A program made the position numbers and the translations under genes. The notes beneath the pieces are model-generated. The model was not told the origin of the DNA and ran no database searches. It was given only the letters and a program-made list of their open reading frames with translations. 64,000 nt of DNA from a virus. The stretch lies in IMG/VR virus record IMGVR_UViG_3300046787_000508, positions 1-64,000 of that record; one strand, given 5' to 3'. This document shows, one piece after another, positions 62,601 through 64,000 of this stretch; the first letter of the stretch is position 1; the number at the start of each line of letters is the position of its first letter.

Positions 62601-63888
62601 TTTCCCCTAACGCCTCTGATGGGTAGTCATCAATAGATGTACTAAAAGAGTATGATTTTGGGTTTATGGTGCCGTATGCACCAACTCTACTTGTATCATT
62701 TGTATGATACTCTCTAATATTTGGAACTAAGAACTTACCGGTAAACACATTTCTTGCACCCGCATCTTCACCTAAAGAAAATCTAAATCTATAATTTCCT
62801 TGTGTTGGTATGCCGACATTCGGATTTTTAGATTCAACTAAATTACCGAATTCATCTGTGGTAAGGTAGGTCATGTTCATCGGTACTCTAAAAAAGAATG
62901 TACCATTGTCATCAATAACACTATCAATTTTAACAGATTCCAAAATTGGTCTATCAATTATTGGGTTACCATTAATATCTTTTTCGTAATTACCGCTGAA
63001 TCTTATAGCCTCAATATCACCTTTATGTGTGGTAAGTCTACATTTTTCACCCATTTGGTTGTCCACGTTACAATTTTGGGTTAACGCATCTTTTCCTGTA
63101 TCGGTAAAAGTTCCTCCCATTAATAACGCGTAAGGTTCGATTCTGATACCTTTTTCTTTTAAATCGAAATCGGTTCTTGTAATACCAATTTCACATAATT
63201 CTTCATTACCCCAAAAAGGATAAACCTCAATTGTTCTATCAAAAGAAACAATTTGTGGAAGGTCCGATAAATTATTTGAATCTCTATAAGTGTAACCGTT
63301 TATGAATTTTTCAGGTGAAACACCTTCGTACATTAAATCGTAAGGAATTAATGATTGACATCCAATGTCCGATAAATCTACATCACAATGAATAATTTGT
63401 TGACCTAGTGGTACGCCCCATATCATGAAGTCACCTGCATCGTTTGTTTTTACCGTGTATTTGTAATATTTCTCAAAAACCTCCATATACTCTTCTCTTG
63501 AAAGAATATCCTCTTGGTCAAAAAACTTACCTGTCGGTGTGTGTCCTGTGTGTTGTTTTCTTGAAGGTAATAAGTGATAACGATATCCATCTTCGGATGT
63601 ATCGTTAATTTCTTTGTACGGGTAAAGAGCCGCAACTACTGGGTCGTTTTCGTCAACATCACTTAACGGGATAAAAATTGAAATCCTTGCATTTGGTACT
63701 CCAAATCCATTGTTAACTGAAACACGACCAACAACTACACCATAATCGGAACAAAGTCCCGTGGCATATACATCTTTTTGTGTGAATTTCAAAGATAATA
63801 TCTCCAACAAATCAAAATCTTGTTTGAGTTCGATATTAATCTTTTGGTCACGACCGATATCTGTATGAATTCTATGCTTTTGTATCAT
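59617..63888 (-). CDS. Giant virion protein (1423 aa), tail/baseplate hub-type
   Basis: 1423 residues. Near the N terminus LCSDYGVVVGRVSVNNGFGV, then PNARISIFIPLSDVDENDPV, is a carboxypeptidase-regulatory-like (Cna-B type) strand pair, common in structural proteins. A hydrophobic stretch at about 519-545 (FNFFILTIISYIEYIGLFIQ) could insert in a membrane. CYDCNEDTQANEI and several other cysteine pairs follow. No enzyme motif is seen. It is the first complete gene of this tail block, has a TATTTATA box 4 nt before its ATG and precedes the caspase-like gene by one base. It probably forms a large part of the baseplate or tail tip. Confidence 0.7.
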   Translation of the reverse strand: MIQKHRIHTDIGRDQKINIELKQDFDLLEILSLKFTQKDVYATGLCSDYGVVVGRVSVNNGFGVPNARISIFIPLSDVDENDPVVAALYPYKEINDTSEDGYRYHLLPSRKQHTGHTPTGKFFDQEDILSREEYMEVFEKYYKYTVKTNDAGDFMIWGVPLGQQIIHCDVDLSDIGCQSLIPYDLMYEGVSPEKFINGYTYRDSNNLSDLPQIVSFDRTIEVYPFWGNEELCEIGITRTDFDLKEKGIRIEPYALLMGGTFTDTGKDALTQNCNVDNQMGEKCRLTTHKGDIEAIRFSGNYEKDINGNPIIDRPILESVKIDSVIDDNGTFFFRVPMNMTYLTTDEFGNLVESKNPNVGIPTQGNYRFRFSLGEDAGARNVFTGKFLVPNIREYHTNDTSRVGAYGTINPKSYSFSTSIDDYPSEALGEITGTSIEAISEGKTKVPQDYFFQLRYNRVYSVSQFVNKYYKASALEKLFSFLVKDRNESFIGIKEIWPEQGADCSGTNNFFPINDAVRNHRFNFFILTIISYIEYIGLFIQLFFKEITAQSLFAIAELLESTGVSSRASAKMFQRAKEFQFRNIFKLSLITYPDCYDCNEDTQANEITVNVPKLEFDAVTGTTATFSNVTMKERYQIAREDGTCSKYTFTNSSPTSGYTVTYLDCDNNSTTATVPANGTLDNVCGKPGQSLSSGTITSVETVNGCSGVSGFDPDGSLYFDTFTPVTPLPTNNSGVNADGDFLYQRYVFEIELFSGQSDYITVGVGQQFPIVWDNEYSQWKIQLIYSSIISQISEAFNTPLDHPVAGTCHEIDGRVKIKNVWFDPAGNVPYSSVTINEVESGCQKYDAIIEDELGRTGDMRLRGIVLPLTGSTGGTVDTYVEGLDRLKLYRAPNAALGVNPIYNQIDYGYNDTILGLNIGECETRPPYNLGGVASEFAKWPTENRGDFRNEDSRCIYRGTYYGQVKKKGPYYVEPEQTNGGTLTGWSEFRDGVYTIIPLAGKNGELLSSYRRRKLFGKLMCGGVVSYIFTDSWINGVLYFFQFKRRGENNFCKDCVYKKVDTDGSIHYYYRSTPYHQEYSNFETQYNGTDIVPNTTKTYDEVYSGKTQGFYGTRRIMSFDPSVSGKAWVSKLTDLIGGSTYKREINFPTTIVDLGPRLTWINEVCIDAALDVNCSVSRSIGATSFKGVDDLMEYIIQSKEIKEKGRLDVQDLFDRRGKGQIDGDIAQLLNFNTQTGIYPFESEQSNSPYTSLYANLFDGKGAVGLDFVFSEDDTTTPTIEYDGSLIRKCINTPGRLGDNSQRVPYYMWDTHGHGFGEVQGDGEVQSYYTGRIFNQRIQEFTANLNPDPNSLTIDDNFFNPNILPPIRDCIEVNGVKSKSNDNYKEYTVNGQIRHLMEIGVPFHYTFGLRKGKTAFDKFIEMFGPN

Positions 63889-63892
63889 CTTA

Positions 63893-63900
63893 TATAAATA
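63893..63900 (-). promoter_or_regulatory. TATTTATA box 4 nt before a start codon
   Basis: Perfect coding-strand TATTTATA followed by TAAG and the ATG of the 1423-residue gene, as before the fibronectin-III gene. Confidence 0.5.
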
Positions 63901-63939
63901 GAAACTCCTTAGTTTTCTATAAGATAAGAAAAAAACAAA

Positions 63940-64000
63940 TTAATATGTAGTCGAAGTGAGAGTTTTAATCCTAACTTTAATATCTGTGTTCGGAACCCTT
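63940..64000 (-). CDS. Partial gene, C-terminal end only (5' part outside window)
   Basis: In one minus-strand frame the last 61 bases read RVPNTDIKVRIKTLTSTTY then stop at 63940-63942. The composition fits a beta-rich structural protein. The other two frames are worse: one stops at once and the other reads on with unlikely composition. A 51-base gap with a TATTTATA box separates it from the next gene. Confidence 0.4.
   Translation of the reverse strand, partial: RVPNTDIKVRIKTLTSTTY

Noticed and set aside
1-64000. Diversity-generating retroelement acting on the fibre genes
   Set aside because: The Mtd-like N terminus suggested one, but no reverse transcriptase or template repeat is seen in the window; Mtd-like N termini are common without one.
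1-64000. tRNA genes
   Set aside because: No intergenic gap is long enough to hold a tRNA along with its signals except 35818-35962 and 11539-11680, which contain only hairpins and A/T runs.

Overview
This window reads as part of a large tailed-phage genome (Caudoviricetes) with a T4-like replication and recombination core and a very large virion-protein module. The likely host is a member of the Bacteroidota. The host inference rests on several things seen here: AT-rich DNA with A-rich leaders and few Shine-Dalgarno sequences, a Bacteroidota-type Hc1 histone H1-like protein, a signal peptide ending in SYSQ, SprB-like repeats (the module of the flavobacterial gliding adhesin) in tail proteins, and TAnnTTT-type promoter boxes. 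No tRNA, rRNA, CRISPR array, integrase, reverse transcriptase or insertion sequence is visible, and there is no gene-free stretch longer than 150 bases.

Nearly everything is on the minus strand, so the transcription order runs from high to low coordinates. 64.0-36.6 kb: tail, baseplate and adhesin genes. These include proteins of 1423, 1956 and 1180 residues, a P2 gpI-like tail segment, PKD, fibronectin III and SprB-like modules, and long Pro-Thr linkers. 36.6-29.4 kb: a RuvC-like resolvase, DnaG-type primase, a RecB/Cas4-like nuclease, gp47 and gp46 homologues and a possible second nuclease. 29.4-24.4 kb: ClpP, three envelope coiled-coil proteins that could be a lysis cassette, a full-length sigma-70 factor and membrane proteins. 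24.4-18.8 kb: small conserved phage genes, an amidase-fold protein that has lost its zinc ligands, a ParB-like protein and the histone-like protein. 18.0-18.8 kb: a two-gene plus-strand island, the only genes on that strand. 17.9-14.6 kb: Dam-type methylase, NusG-like factor, AAA+ ATPase, thioredoxin and glutaredoxin. 14.5 kb to the left edge: four modular fibre proteins built on SGS-rich repeats, two LamG lectin-like proteins, a glycine-rich adhesin and a partial gene of a family known from cyanophages.

The genes suggest an expression programme. An octamer TATTTATA, read on the coding strand, lies 4-72 nt upstream of at least fifteen genes, mostly virion genes, and follows directly behind three of the four intrinsic terminators. 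The phage also encodes its own sigma factor and a NusG paralogue, so a dedicated late-transcription apparatus is plausible. A second class of box, TATATTTT, precedes the methylase, the primase and the plus-strand island and may be the early, host-sigma class. Many genes are translationally coupled through TAATG or ATGA overlaps, which was used to correct four start codons.

The most unusual features are: the Pro-Thr linkers with eleven copies of an LDC-x-FDV module shared by two tail genes; the VSGSSQ repeat fibre; SprB-like modules on phage tail proteins; the amidase-like and caspase-like folds without key residues; and the phage histone. All functional calls come from reading motifs by eye; no database search was run.
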